NCBI GenBank assembly: GCA_934667275.1
Contig: CAKULK010000004.1
Location: 1 to 64,000, forward strand
DNA length: 64,000 bases
Direction: 5' to 3'
DNA from: an uncultured Bacteroidales bacterium
Lineage (GTDB): Bacteria; Bacteroidota; Bacteroidia; Bacteroidales; Paludibacteraceae
The notes under the pieces: generated by a model
Database searches by the model: none
What the model saw: only the letters and a program-made list of their open reading frames with translations
What the model was told of the DNA's origin: nothing
Program-made: the position numbers and the translations under genes
Shown: piece by piece, positions 35,132-43,346 of the stretch
How positions within the stretch are numbered: position 1 is the stretch's first letter
Layout of the letters: each line of letters opens with the position of its first letter

Positions 35132-35943
35132 AACCTTCTGACCCTCAGGACAAACCGCTGGGCGAGCATCTCGAAGACCTTCGGGGTGTGCTGTGGCGTT
35201 GTATCTTGGTGTGGGCTGTAACGTCCATAGTGGCTTTTTGTTGCAAAGATTTCCTTTTTGCTGTTGTTTTTGCACCCACCAAGAGTGATTTCGGTATTTT
35301 TCGTGGTCTCACGTGGCTGGCAAACTATCTCCATTGGGACTCCTTGCGCCCCTCCGACCACACGCCTTCTTTTATCGCCACTGAACTCACAGCCCAATTC
35401 ATGACGCACCTCACCGTCTCATTGGCAGCGGGTTTCGTAGTCTCTTCGCCCTATCTCATAGCCAAACTCTATGGCTTTGTGGCACCTGCCCTCACCCTGA
35501 CGGAAAAGCGTTTCTCAGTCCGACTGACCGTTACAGGCAGTATCTTGTTCTTATTGGGAGTGCTGCTCAATTATTTCATTATCTTTCCATTTGCCTATCG
35601 GTTTCTTAGCACCTACCAGGTGCAGCCTGATGTTGTCAACCAAATCACCATTTCGTCATACATCTCCCTTTTCTTAGTGCTTTCCTTGTTGATGGGTGTG
35701 TTCTTCGAACTGCCCATTCTTGCATATTTTCTCACACGCATGGGACTTCTCAGCGCACAGACTATGCGCCACTACCGCAAGCATGCTTTTGTGGCTATCC
35801 TCATCATCGCGGCGGTCATCACACCCACTGGCGATGCCGTCACGCTCCTTCTCGTTGCCCTCCCCATCTACGCCCTCTACCTCCTCTCCATACTCGTCGC
35901 CCGCCGCACACAGACCCGTATAGACGCAAAAAAGACTATCTAA
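35128..35943 (+). CDS. tatC: Sec-independent translocase subunit TatC
   Basis: The product is 271 residues with six membrane helices. The start is GTG, overlapping the tatA stop. LGEHLEDLRGVLWRC at the N-terminus is the conserved TatC motif (HLxELR type) that binds signal peptides. FVSSPYLIAKLYGFVAPALT and the FFELPILAYFLTRMGL region are also typical. TatC recognises the twin-Arg signal and recruits TatA. Length is normal. The tRNA gene lies 26 nt downstream on the other strand. Confidence 0.95.
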   Translation: MKPSDPQDKPLGEHLEDLRGVLWRCILVWAVTSIVAFCCKDFLFAVVFAPTKSDFGIFRGLTWLANYLHWDSLRPSDHTPSFIATELTAQFMTHLTVSLAAGFVVSSPYLIAKLYGFVAPALTLTEKRFSVRLTVTGSILFLLGVLLNYFIIFPFAYRFLSTYQVQPDVVNQITISSYISLFLVLSLLMGVFFELPILAYFLTRMGLLSAQTMRHYRKHAFVAILIIAAVITPTGDAVTLLLVALPIYALYLLSILVARRTQTRIDAKKTI

Positions 35944-35969
35944 TTATCACATTAGATAGCCTTCTTCTG

Positions 35970-36054
35970 CGGAAAGAGAGGGATTCGAACCCCCGGACCC
36001 TCTCAGGTCAACGGTTTTCAAGACCGCCGCGATCGACCACTCCGCCATCTTTCC
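35970..36054 (-). tRNA. tRNA-Ser (anticodon TGA)
   Basis: The minus strand reads GGAAAGATGGCGGAGTGG at the 5' end, has the loop TCTTGAAAA with anticodon TGA, a long variable arm as expected for serine, the T arm GGGTTCGAATCCC, and the 3' half TCTTTCC closing the acceptor stem. The CCA end is not encoded. It reads UCA and, by wobble, other UCN codons. Confidence 0.95.
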
Positions 36055-36120
36055 ACTCCTCCGCCACTTGGCAGAAAAGCGTTGCAAAAGTACTGCTTAT
36101 TTTTGAAATACACAAATTTT

Positions 36121-36152
36121 TTTGTCGGTTTCGGAAAAAAGCAGTAATTTTG
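36121..36152 (+). promoter_or_regulatory. Promoter of panD-tgt
   Basis: TTTG (36121-36124), 20 nt, TAATTTTG (36145-36152). This is a close match to the primary consensus. The panD start codon is 23 nt downstream. Confidence 0.85.
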
Positions 36153-36174
36153 CAGCCCTTAATAGCGTTTAGAA

Positions 36175-36522
36175 ATGTTGTTGCAGATTCTCAAATCCAA
36201 GATTCACCGCGTCACGGTCACAGAAGCAAACCTCGAATACATCGGCTCCATTACTATTGACGAAGACCTTATGGATGCCGCGCACATATACGCGGGAGAG
36301 CGGGTGCAGGTGGTGGACAACACCAATGGTGCACGCCTTGAAACCTACGTTATCCCCGGTAAACGCGGCAGCGGGTGTATCTGCATGAATGGTGCAGCGG
36401 CACACCTCATTCACGTGGGCGACACCGTCATCATCATGGCGTATGCCCTTATGACGCCCGAAGAGCAGCAGACTTTCAAGCCTTCCGTAGTCTTCCCCGT
36501 CAACAATCATCTCAGCAACTGA
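36175..36522 (+). CDS. panD: Aspartate 1-decarboxylase
   Basis: The product has 115 residues, close to the family length of about 115-126. It converts L-aspartate to beta-alanine for pantothenate and coenzyme A. The self-cleavage site that generates the pyruvoyl group is the Gly-Ser of EYIGSITIDE (Ser 25). VTVTEANLEY before it, AGERVQVVDNTNGARLETYV and RGSGCICMNGAAAHL are conserved. It is the first gene after a strong promoter; tgt follows with a 2-nt gap. Confidence 0.95.
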   Translation: MLLQILKSKIHRVTVTEANLEYIGSITIDEDLMDAAHIYAGERVQVVDNTNGARLETYVIPGKRGSGCICMNGAAAHLIHVGDTVIIMAYALMTPEEQQTFKPSVVFPVNNHLSN

Positions 36523-36524
36523 AT

Positions 36525-37658
36525 ATGGCGTTTTTCGACCTCATACATACCGACAGACAATCCTCTGCACGTGCCGGCATTGTACATACCGACCACGGCG
36601 ACATACTCACGCCAATCTTTATGCCCGTCGGCACGGTGGGCACCGTGAAAGGGGTGCATAAGCGCGACTTGGTTGACGACATCCATGCCCAAATTATTTT
36701 GGGCAACACCTACCACCTCTACCTGCGGCCCGGCACGGAAATCCTTCACCAGGCGGGAGGTCTTCACAGATTCGAGGGCTGGACACGCCCGATCCTCACC
36801 GACTCTGGCGGCTACCAGGTCTTCTCCCTCACCGACATTCGCAAGATGACAGAAGAGGGCGTGCAGTTCTCATCGCACATCGATGGGCGCAAACTCATGT
36901 TCACTCCCGAAAAGGTGATGGATATTGAGCGTGAGATTGGTGCCGACATTATGATGGCTTTCGACGAATGTTGCCCGGGTACTGCCGACAGACAATACGC
37001 GCAAGCGTCTATGGAGCGCACACACCGTTGGTTGGACCGCTGCATCGCACGCTTCGACAGCACAAGTGATGTCTATGACTATAAGCAGCACCTCTTCCCC
37101 ATTGTGCAGGGGTGTGTCTATACCGACCTGCGGCAAGAGGCAGCCAAACGCTTGCGCGACCTCGACCGTGACGGCTACGCCATCGGTGGACTTGCAGTAG
37201 GCGAGCCTACCGAACAGATGTACGAAATGATAGAGGTGGTGAACGACATCCTGCCCACCACCAAACCCCGCTATCTTATGGGCGTAGGCACCCCGTGGAA
37301 TATCCTGGAGGGTATCGAACGCGGCGTGGATATGTTCGACTGCGTCATGCCTACCCGCAACGGGCGTAATGGTATGATTTTCACGCAGAACGGCGTGATG
37401 AATATGCGCAATAAAAAGTGGGAGAACGACTTCACCCCGCTTGACCCCGCAGGCACTTCGTATGTGGACCACCAATATACACGTGCATACGTGCGCCATC
37501 TTATTCACTCCGACGAGATGCTGGGCTTGGAGATACTCTCCATTCACAACCTCGCCTTCTACCTGTGGCTTGTGGGTGAAGCGCGCAAACATATCCTCAC
37601 CGGCGACTTCCGCTCATGGAAAGAGGACACCCTCCGCCGCATTATGGTACGTCTCTAA
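36525..37658 (+). CDS. tgt: Queuine tRNA-ribosyltransferase
   Basis: The product has 377 residues from ATG 36525 (MAFFDLIHTD). A frame open from 36375 overlaps panD and is not used. Tgt exchanges guanine 34 of GUN-anticodon tRNAs for preQ1. Conserved parts are LTDSGGYQVFSL, FDECCPG, FPIVQGCVY, GGLAVGEP, and FDCVMPTRNGRNG with the nucleophilic Asp. The zinc site is unusual. Where most Tgt proteins have Cys-x-Cys-x-x-Cys before the YSRAYLxHL segment, this one reads LDPAGTSYVDHQYTRAYVRHL, with none of the three Cys. Relatives in this phylum may share the loss. It follows panD and precedes the LPS permease gene. Confidence 0.95.
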   Translation: MAFFDLIHTDRQSSARAGIVHTDHGDILTPIFMPVGTVGTVKGVHKRDLVDDIHAQIILGNTYHLYLRPGTEILHQAGGLHRFEGWTRPILTDSGGYQVFSLTDIRKMTEEGVQFSSHIDGRKLMFTPEKVMDIEREIGADIMMAFDECCPGTADRQYAQASMERTHRWLDRCIARFDSTSDVYDYKQHLFPIVQGCVYTDLRQEAAKRLRDLDRDGYAIGGLAVGEPTEQMYEMIEVVNDILPTTKPRYLMGVGTPWNILEGIERGVDMFDCVMPTRNGRNGMIFTQNGVMNMRNKKWENDFTPLDPAGTSYVDHQYTRAYVRHLIHSDEMLGLEILSIHNLAFYLWLVGEARKHILTGDFRSWKEDTLRRIMVRL

Positions 37659-37702
37659 ACTGAAGAAGAATAGTGCACTGCAAATAACTAAATACCTACA
37701 AA

Positions 37703-37745
37703 TGACCAAATAAATCGTACACCGTAAATTCGTAAATCGTACATA
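37703..37745 (+). repeat. Short interspersed repeat S7
   Basis: CCAAATAAATCGTACACCGT followed by AAATTCGTAAATCGTACAT, ending just before the TTG start of the permease gene. Confidence 0.6.
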
Positions 37746-37746
37746 G

Positions 37747-38820
37747 TTGAAGAAAATCGACAAATACATTATCAAGAAGTTCCTTGGCACATTCTTCTTC
37801 TCGATTGTGCTGATAATGAGTATTGCCGTTGTCTTCGACCTTACAGAGAAACTCGACAACTTCTTCGAGAATCAGGCACCCATCAAAGAAATCATCTTCG
37901 ACTACTACGTCAATTTCGTGCCCTACTTTATGAATATGTTCAGCCCTTTGTTCATATTCATTTCGGTTATCTTCTTCACCTCCAAGATGGCGGGTAATAG
38001 TGAAATCATTGCCATTCTCGCCAGTGGTGTCAGTTATCGCCGCCTGATGTGGCCGTATTTCGTCAGTGCCACCCTGCTCTTTTTGTTATCGTTCTGGCTC
38101 ACGGGCTATGTCATTCCACCCGCCTCGGAGAAGATGCTCACGTTCCAAGACAAATATGTGCAGCGTTTCACCCGCGAAAATGCCCGCAACGTGCAGATGG
38201 AGGTCGAACCGGGCACCATCCTCTATATCGAGAGTTTCCAAAAGCGCACGCAGATGGGCTACCGTACCTCCTTTGAGCATTTCGATGGCAAACAACTCAC
38301 CATGCGTATCACCGCCGACCGTATCAAGTACGACTCCGCCTACAACTGGCATTTCGACCGCTACACCCGCCGCGATTTCGATGGTATGCGCGAGACGCTC
38401 ACCCGAGGTGAACGGCTCGACACTATCATTCCCATCATACCGGAAGAACTATTCTATACCGCCGAGAATGCCCAGATGATGACCAACCCGCAACTGCGTT
38501 CCTATATCAACCGCCAACGCCAGCGCGGAGGAGGCAATATACAAGCCTTTGAAACCGAGTGGTGGAAACGGTGGGCAAGCCCTATCGGCGCGTTCATCAT
38601 GACGCTCCTCGGCGTCACCATGAGCAGCAAAAAGGTACGCGGCGGTATGGGGAAGAATCTCGGTATCGGACTGACACTCAGTGCCTTGTATATCCTTTTC
38701 TCTACAGTATCCACCACTTTCTCCGTCAATGGCTTGATGTCGCCTTTTATGAGTGTCTGGCTTCCGAACTTTGTTTTTCTTGCTATCGGCATATTCCTCT
38801 ACATCCGTGTGAGCCGTTAA
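37747..38820 (+). CDS. LptF/LptG family permease (YjgP/YjgQ)
   Basis: The product has 357 residues. The likely start is TTG (MKKIDKYIIKKFLGTFFFS), and this N-terminus matches the family. It has six membrane helices, three before and three after a periplasmic beta-jellyroll domain (about 120-260). The family forms the membrane part of the Lpt machine that extracts lipopolysaccharide from the inner membrane. The motif WWKRWASPIGAFIMTLLGVTMSSKKVRGG is characteristic. tgt-lptG order is common in this phylum. It is convergent with the GH20 gene across 20 nt. Confidence 0.9.
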   Translation: MKKIDKYIIKKFLGTFFFSIVLIMSIAVVFDLTEKLDNFFENQAPIKEIIFDYYVNFVPYFMNMFSPLFIFISVIFFTSKMAGNSEIIAILASGVSYRRLMWPYFVSATLLFLLSFWLTGYVIPPASEKMLTFQDKYVQRFTRENARNVQMEVEPGTILYIESFQKRTQMGYRTSFEHFDGKQLTMRITADRIKYDSAYNWHFDRYTRRDFDGMRETLTRGERLDTIIPIIPEELFYTAENAQMMTNPQLRSYINRQRQRGGGNIQAFETEWWKRWASPIGAFIMTLLGVTMSSKKVRGGMGKNLGIGLTLSALYILFSTVSTTFSVNGLMSPFMSVWLPNFVFLAIGIFLYIRVSR

Positions 38821-38840
38821 GGCAAACAGAGGAAATAACT

Positions 38841-41084
38841 TCATTTTTCAATCCACATCCATGTAGTATTGCTATCGTGATCTAAGTAGTGGATACGCGC
38901 TTTTATGGTAGTAATTGTACAGGGTACCGCAAACGGCTCTGTATAGCATTGCCACTCTCCATTATCCACTTGGTAGTATATCTCGCCGCCTTGCATGACC
39001 TTGTTCATGGTTATCTGCAAGGTGCCGTCTTGTGTCTGCTCGGCATGAATACCAGGCTGCTGTAGGTGGAAGTTGTGCCCCGCATTGTGCAGGCGTGGGA
39101 TGAGAGTCTCATATACAAGGGTGTTGTATTGGCTGATATTCATGTGGTTGCGGGTGTTCCATGCACGCTCTGCCAAGCCGAACATCTTGGGATACAACTG
39201 CCACTCCGCTTGGGCAAACGAGCGTATCACCTCGCCCCATAACTGGGCACTCATACCTATCACATTCGGGTGCTGCAAGGGCTGCCAGTCGAAAGCGCGA
39301 TACTCGTCGGTGTATCCGCCCCAGTTAAGCCCTTTCTCCTCGTGGTGGTTGCAATAGGCAAAGTCAAAGTACAGGTGGTTTGCCGCTGCCAGTACCACAG
39401 GGTAGCCTGCTTCTGCCAGTTCCAACGGCTTCGCCTCGCCGTTGTGCCACGAATAGCATATAGCACGTGTCTCGGGCGGACAGAAATGTCCTATCTCCTC
39501 CCAGCCTGCGGGCTGCAGATGGTATTGCTCCAATATGGCAAGCACTTGATTGATAAATGCTTGATGCTCCTCGTGCGTCAAGGCACCCGTCGGCACCTCA
39601 TCGCCGCCGATATTGAAGACGGTCAGCGGACAGCCCGCTTCCTCATGCATCTTGACTATCTCCGTAATCACGCAGTCCACGAACTCGATGGCATACGGAT
39701 TGGAGACGGCAATCACGTTGTCGGTGTAGTTCTGTGCCGAGAGGTAGCGGCGTGCCTCCAATGTGCTGTCGGTCAGCAGCCCATGCATGGCTTTCTTGCA
39801 CGCACGCATGTGCCCTGGCATATCTATCTCGGGGATAACACGTATGCAACGCGCCTGTGCATAACGTAGCAAATCAATATATTGCGCGCGTGTCATATAC
39901 CCGTTGGCTGTGGATTGTGCGTCCGTGTAGTCCCATCCGCCGCAGTACATCGGCAGCAGGCACTCCGTCTCTGTAGTGGTGTAACCCCGACGGGATGCCA
40001 CTTTGGTCAGTTCGGGCAGCCCGGGAATCTCCAATCGCCATGCCTCATCGTCCGAAAGGTGCAGGTGCAGGACGTTCAGTTTCTGCTGTGCCATCACGTC
40101 TATCACGCGTTTGACAGAGTCGGCGGGATAGTAGTTGCGCACGATGTCGAGCATCACCCCACGGTGGTGCAAGTCGGGGTAGTCGGTGATGACGGCACAA
40201 GGGGCTTGTTCACCCAACTGCGCCAAGGTCTGACGGGCATAGAAGCCCCCCGCATCATCACCCGCCTCTATATATATGGTGTCGGGTGTCAGGCGGAGCG
40301 TATAACCCTCGGGCACCATATTTGCATTAGTACGTACCTGCACTTCTGCACGGGCAATATCACATATACCCTGCTGATATACAACGCTTTTAGGTTGGGG
40401 CAACAAGGGAAGTATCTCCTGTCCGCCTTGTTCATTTTCAAATTTACAAATTGCCTCATTGTACTTGAAGACGTACTCCCCGTCAGCGTAGGGTGTTTTC
40501 TCCCACGTCTCTATGCCGCGCATCATCTGTTCGCGGCGCGTGAAAGGCTCATACGTACACGGGATAGACACAGGCTGTTCGTCCCCCCGCACCAAGAAGA
40601 ACCCCTCGGGCACGGAGGTCTGGCGTATCACGTTGCCACGATAACGCAGACAATAGGTGCGGCTCTCGTTGGGCTGCAAGGGAGTGAAGGCTGCGGTAGG
40701 TACGATAGAATGGTAACTGGCTTGTATCTCTGTCTCGAGGAGCGCACCTGCAATAGTGCCCTCGCGCAGCGGCTGTTCGTCCGCCGTCATCGTGAGCGGG
40801 TGAACGGACATATAATCGAAATATAGCACCCACCCATCATTGGTCAATGGCTTGTCGGATGTATTGGTGATAGTCAGATACATCTCGCACACATTGGGGC
40901 GTATATCGTTGGCACCCATCTCCCAATGCAGTGACATCGGTGCCTGTCGGTTGCCACAACCACAGAGTAATGCTGTGCCTGCTATGGCAAGGGTCGTGCA
41001 TACGCATATGCGTATGTGATACAGAATGCGGTGCAAACGTGCCGCAATGTGGCGGCATACCGAGATAGTAGAATGTTGTTTCAT
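38841..41084 (-). CDS. GH20 beta-N-acetylhexosaminidase, lipoprotein
   Basis: The product has 747 residues. The lipobox LLCGC anchors it in a membrane. An N-terminal CHB_HEX-like carbohydrate-binding domain (about 48-175) and a GH20b domain (about 225-315) precede the catalytic barrel (about 318-660), which carries LHLSDDEAWRLEI, EIDMPGHMRA and VFNIGGDEVPTG with the Asp-Glu catalytic pair (about 490). A CHB_HEX_C domain closes the protein. GH20 removes terminal N-acetylglucosamine. Across the divergent promoter lies a peptidoglycan-type locus, so GlcNAc from wall fragments is a likely substrate; chitin or host N-glycans are alternatives. The long N-terminus before the hydrophobic stretch may reflect a start placed too far upstream. 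Confidence 0.9.
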   Translation of the reverse strand: MKQHSTISVCRHIAARLHRILYHIRICVCTTLAIAGTALLCGCGNRQAPMSLHWEMGANDIRPNVCEMYLTITNTSDKPLTNDGWVLYFDYMSVHPLTMTADEQPLREGTIAGALLETEIQASYHSIVPTAAFTPLQPNESRTYCLRYRGNVIRQTSVPEGFFLVRGDEQPVSIPCTYEPFTRREQMMRGIETWEKTPYADGEYVFKYNEAICKFENEQGGQEILPLLPQPKSVVYQQGICDIARAEVQVRTNANMVPEGYTLRLTPDTIYIEAGDDAGGFYARQTLAQLGEQAPCAVITDYPDLHHRGVMLDIVRNYYPADSVKRVIDVMAQQKLNVLHLHLSDDEAWRLEIPGLPELTKVASRRGYTTTETECLLPMYCGGWDYTDAQSTANGYMTRAQYIDLLRYAQARCIRVIPEIDMPGHMRACKKAMHGLLTDSTLEARRYLSAQNYTDNVIAVSNPYAIEFVDCVITEIVKMHEEAGCPLTVFNIGGDEVPTGALTHEEHQAFINQVLAILEQYHLQPAGWEEIGHFCPPETRAICYSWHNGEAKPLELAEAGYPVVLAAANHLYFDFAYCNHHEEKGLNWGGYTDEYRAFDWQPLQHPNVIGMSAQLWGEVIRSFAQAEWQLYPKMFGLAERAWNTRNHMNISQYNTLVYETLIPRLHNAGHNFHLQQPGIHAEQTQDGTLQITMNKVMQGGEIYYQVDNGEWQCYTEPFAVPCTITTIKARIHYLDHDSNTTWMWIEK

Positions 41085-41133
41085 GGTGATACGGTTGCTT
41101 TTGTTGATAGTAATTTACGTTATGAAAACGCCG

Positions 41134-41164
41134 CAAAGTTACACAAAAACAAACAAATATACAA
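41134..41164 (-). promoter_or_regulatory. Promoter of the GH20 gene
   Basis: Read on the minus strand: TTG (41164-41162), 20 nt, TAACTTTG (41141-41134). The start codon is about 50 nt downstream. It is back to back with the promoter at 41183. Confidence 0.7.
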
Positions 41165-41182
41165 GAAAAAAGCGATATTTGC

Positions 41183-41213
41183 TTGCATACATAGACAAAA
41201 AGCAGTACCTTTG
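41183..41213 (+). promoter_or_regulatory. Promoter of the 41351 gene
   Basis: TTG (41183-41185), 20 nt, TACCTTTG (41206-41213). The transcript would carry the hairpin at 41247 in its leader. Confidence 0.75.
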
Positions 41214-41246
41214 CCGTCGCAAGGGTATTAGAACTGCAAGACGGGT

Positions 41247-41270
41247 TCAAATAAACGACCCTTTATTTGA
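41247..41270 (+). promoter_or_regulatory. Leader palindrome, copy 1
   Basis: TCAAATAAA-CGACCC-TTTATTTGA is a 9-bp perfect inverted repeat, about 34 nt after the -7 box. The core, in the opposite orientation, recurs at 43199-43230 after the next promoter. It could be an operator or an RNA hairpin shared by the two units. Confidence 0.65.
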
Positions 41271-41350
41271 TACTATGAAAATGTGATAAAGTGGGGAGAT
41301 TGGGACAATAAGCATAGGCAACAATTATTAACTTATAAATCTGTAATGTT

Positions 41351-42802
41351 ATGAAGAAAATTTCACTTCTTTTGGCTGCTTTGGTCATGACCGCGGCAGC
41401 AGGACTGAACACCATCAGCGCACAGCGCGTATGGGCTTACGACTTGGATTTGTCGCAAAAAGAAAAATCTTACGTCTTTGAGTTCACGGCAGTAGCAGAC
41501 GCTACCGAGGCTAATCTCGTATTTACGGATGAGGAAGGTAAGGAAGTAGGCAAAGTGGCTATCAATGATGTCAAGAAAGGCGACAACAAAATCACTCTGA
41601 CCGATGAGCAGATCCCCGGTGCCAATATTACCCTCAATTGGGCTGTGGAATTGAAAGGTGCTGCTATTGAGGCGCTGACGGAAGTAACAAATGCTGAGAC
41701 TGATGTTTATAAATTCTACCTGCCTCAAGATGTAGTGGCTATCAACAATACCGAATCTGTAGATTTCGGTGTGTTCTTCGTTTTGCAGGCTACAAACGGT
41801 GCAAAAGATGGTGGTTCGCAATGGACCAAGTCGCAAAAGGCCGGCGTATTTGTATTTGATGCTCTGTTAGGTTGTGTCAATATGGATACTGCTGGTATTT
41901 TGCCTGCCAACGTAACCATTGGAAAACGTATGGAGATGCACCGTATGGCAGTAGACAGCAAGGACAATGTGTATATCGCACGCAATTTGGCTCCAACTGC
42001 TGTTTGGAAATTCGGGGCTTCTGATGAAGAGGCTGTAAACGTGGTTGCAGGTATTGAAGAGATAACATTGGCTAACTCTATTTGCATTGATGAGAATGAT
42101 GTGCTGTACGTGATGGAGAATGCCAATACGGAAACGGGTGGTACCATCTATAAGATAGAGAACGGCAAGGCTACGAAGATAATCCAAAGTACCGTTTGGG
42201 CGCATGCGGACAACTCGATGGCTTCCGATGGTCGCGGTGGTCTGTGGGTGGCACAACATCGTTGGGGAATTGATGCTTACAATATCCTCACCCACATCAA
42301 TGCCAAAGGCGAGATCGACTATGCGGTGAATGGCAGTGCTGATGATGCTATTAAGGCAATGTTTGACAAGGCAAATAACGCTTCGTATCGTGGTCAGATG
42401 GCATACGATACCCGACATGATGTATTGGGCTTTGGTGGAAATAAAGTAGTGACCACTTTCAATGTAACCTACGATGCTACAACAGGTGTTCCTACTTTGA
42501 CCAAGGGTGTTCAAACTCCTGCTATGGGTGCGAATATAGACGGTGTCGCTTTTGATTATGCCGGCGATTTGCTGGTGGTTTCGGCTTCCGCTGAGCGTCT
42601 GTACAAATATGCTATGCCTACCAAGGATAATAGCATCGTGGTGCCTGCACAGAAGTCGCAAATAATTGTGAAGAGCACAGGTACATTCGTTGACAACACA
42701 GAGGTGGCTATGCCGCAAGTACAGAAAGTGGTTCGCGATGGGCAAGTGTATGTGGTTCGCGACGGCGTGATGTACGACATGATGGGTAACGTGGTAGAGT
42801 AA
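41351..42802 (+). CDS. Secreted beta-propeller-like protein
   Basis: The product has 483 residues with a signal peptide (LLLAALVMTAAAGLNTISA). The body (about 150-440) has propeller-like strands such as MAVDSKDNVYIARN, SICIDENDVLYVME and GVAFDYAGDLLVVSASAERL. It is clearly related to the C-terminal part of the amidase at 45317, for example INAKGEIDYAVN with VNAKGEIDFNIA and VTYDATTGVPTLT with VTYNETTGAPSLT. The end (RDGVMYDMMGNVVE) is a remnant-like sorting tail. Its role may be to bind the polymer that the amidase acts on, inferred from the shared domain. It is a single-gene unit with its own terminator. Confidence 0.7.
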   Translation: MKKISLLLAALVMTAAAGLNTISAQRVWAYDLDLSQKEKSYVFEFTAVADATEANLVFTDEEGKEVGKVAINDVKKGDNKITLTDEQIPGANITLNWAVELKGAAIEALTEVTNAETDVYKFYLPQDVVAINNTESVDFGVFFVLQATNGAKDGGSQWTKSQKAGVFVFDALLGCVNMDTAGILPANVTIGKRMEMHRMAVDSKDNVYIARNLAPTAVWKFGASDEEAVNVVAGIEEITLANSICIDENDVLYVMENANTETGGTIYKIENGKATKIIQSTVWAHADNSMASDGRGGLWVAQHRWGIDAYNILTHINAKGEIDYAVNGSADDAIKAMFDKANNASYRGQMAYDTRHDVLGFGGNKVVTTFNVTYDATTGVPTLTKGVQTPAMGANIDGVAFDYAGDLLVVSASAERLYKYAMPTKDNSIVVPAQKSQIIVKSTGTFVDNTEVAMPQVQKVVRDGQVYVVRDGVMYDMMGNVVE

Positions 42803-42827
42803 GAAAGAGATACTGAAATATAAACAA

Positions 42828-42884
42828 AGTCCTTGGTTAAGGACTGAAAAGGATAGCCGAGCAGAAGTGCTTGGCTATCTTTTT
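42828..42884 (+). terminator. Double hairpin terminator
   Basis: AGTCCTT-GGTT-AAGGACT (42828-42845) is followed by GATAGCCGAGCA-GAAG-TGCTTGGCTATC (42852-42879) and TTTTTG. The second is a strong intrinsic terminator. Confidence 0.85.
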
Positions 42885-43160
42885 GTTGCGAAGTGTGGGT
42901 GAAGATGGAATATGAAGATATTAAAAGTATAGTAGGGAAATGTGGTAGTAACCGGCTTATCCACTCAGCGTTGTCTATGTATCCTCGCGAGATGGTCGGC
43001 AGAATCACATACTAATCACATACTAATCTCATACTCTTAACCCGACAAGTACACGGCGGCAATACGCGATTCACAATGCGTAATACGCAATGTATGGCAA
43101 CTTTTTGCAGTGTGGTTGTAAAAACAAAGATGATAAAAATATATAAAAATACAACGATGT
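42885..43160 (+). other. Gene-free spacer
   Basis: No gene is seen. A small tandem run (AATCACATACT, AATCACATACT, AATCTCATACT) lies at about 43003-43036, and AATACGC-type units follow at about 43060-43092. The rest is unremarkable up to the promoter. Confidence 0.5.
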
Positions 43161-43192
43161 TTTGTGTAATTCACGGAAAAGCATTACCTTTG
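43161..43192 (+). promoter_or_regulatory. Promoter of the GHL10-amidase-SusCD operon
   Basis: TTTG (43161-43164), 20 nt, TACCTTTG (43185-43192). It is a close consensus match. The first start codon is at 43347. Confidence 0.8.
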
Positions 43193-43198
43193 CGAAGT

Positions 43199-43230
43199 AG
43201 TATCAAATAAAGGGTCGTTTATTTGATACT
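43199..43230 (+). promoter_or_regulatory. Leader palindrome, copy 2
   Basis: AGTATCAAATAAA-GGGTCG-TTTATTTGATACT is a 13-bp perfect inverted repeat that begins 7 nt after the -7 box, so at or near the transcript start. Its loop is the reverse complement of the loop of copy 1. Position fits either a repressor operator or a 5'-terminal stabilising hairpin. Confidence 0.75.
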
Positions 43231-43346
43231 GTTTGATATTTTGATATGAGGTACAGAGGGGGGGCGAGATATAAGATAGGTCTGTTTGTAATGTGCATAG
43301 AATCAGCGGGATACCATCGAATAAACAAACAATAAAATACATAACT

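Noticed and set aside
36375..36524. N-terminal extension of tgt
   Set aside because: It overlaps panD in another frame, and the family start MAFFDLIHTD fits ATG 36525.
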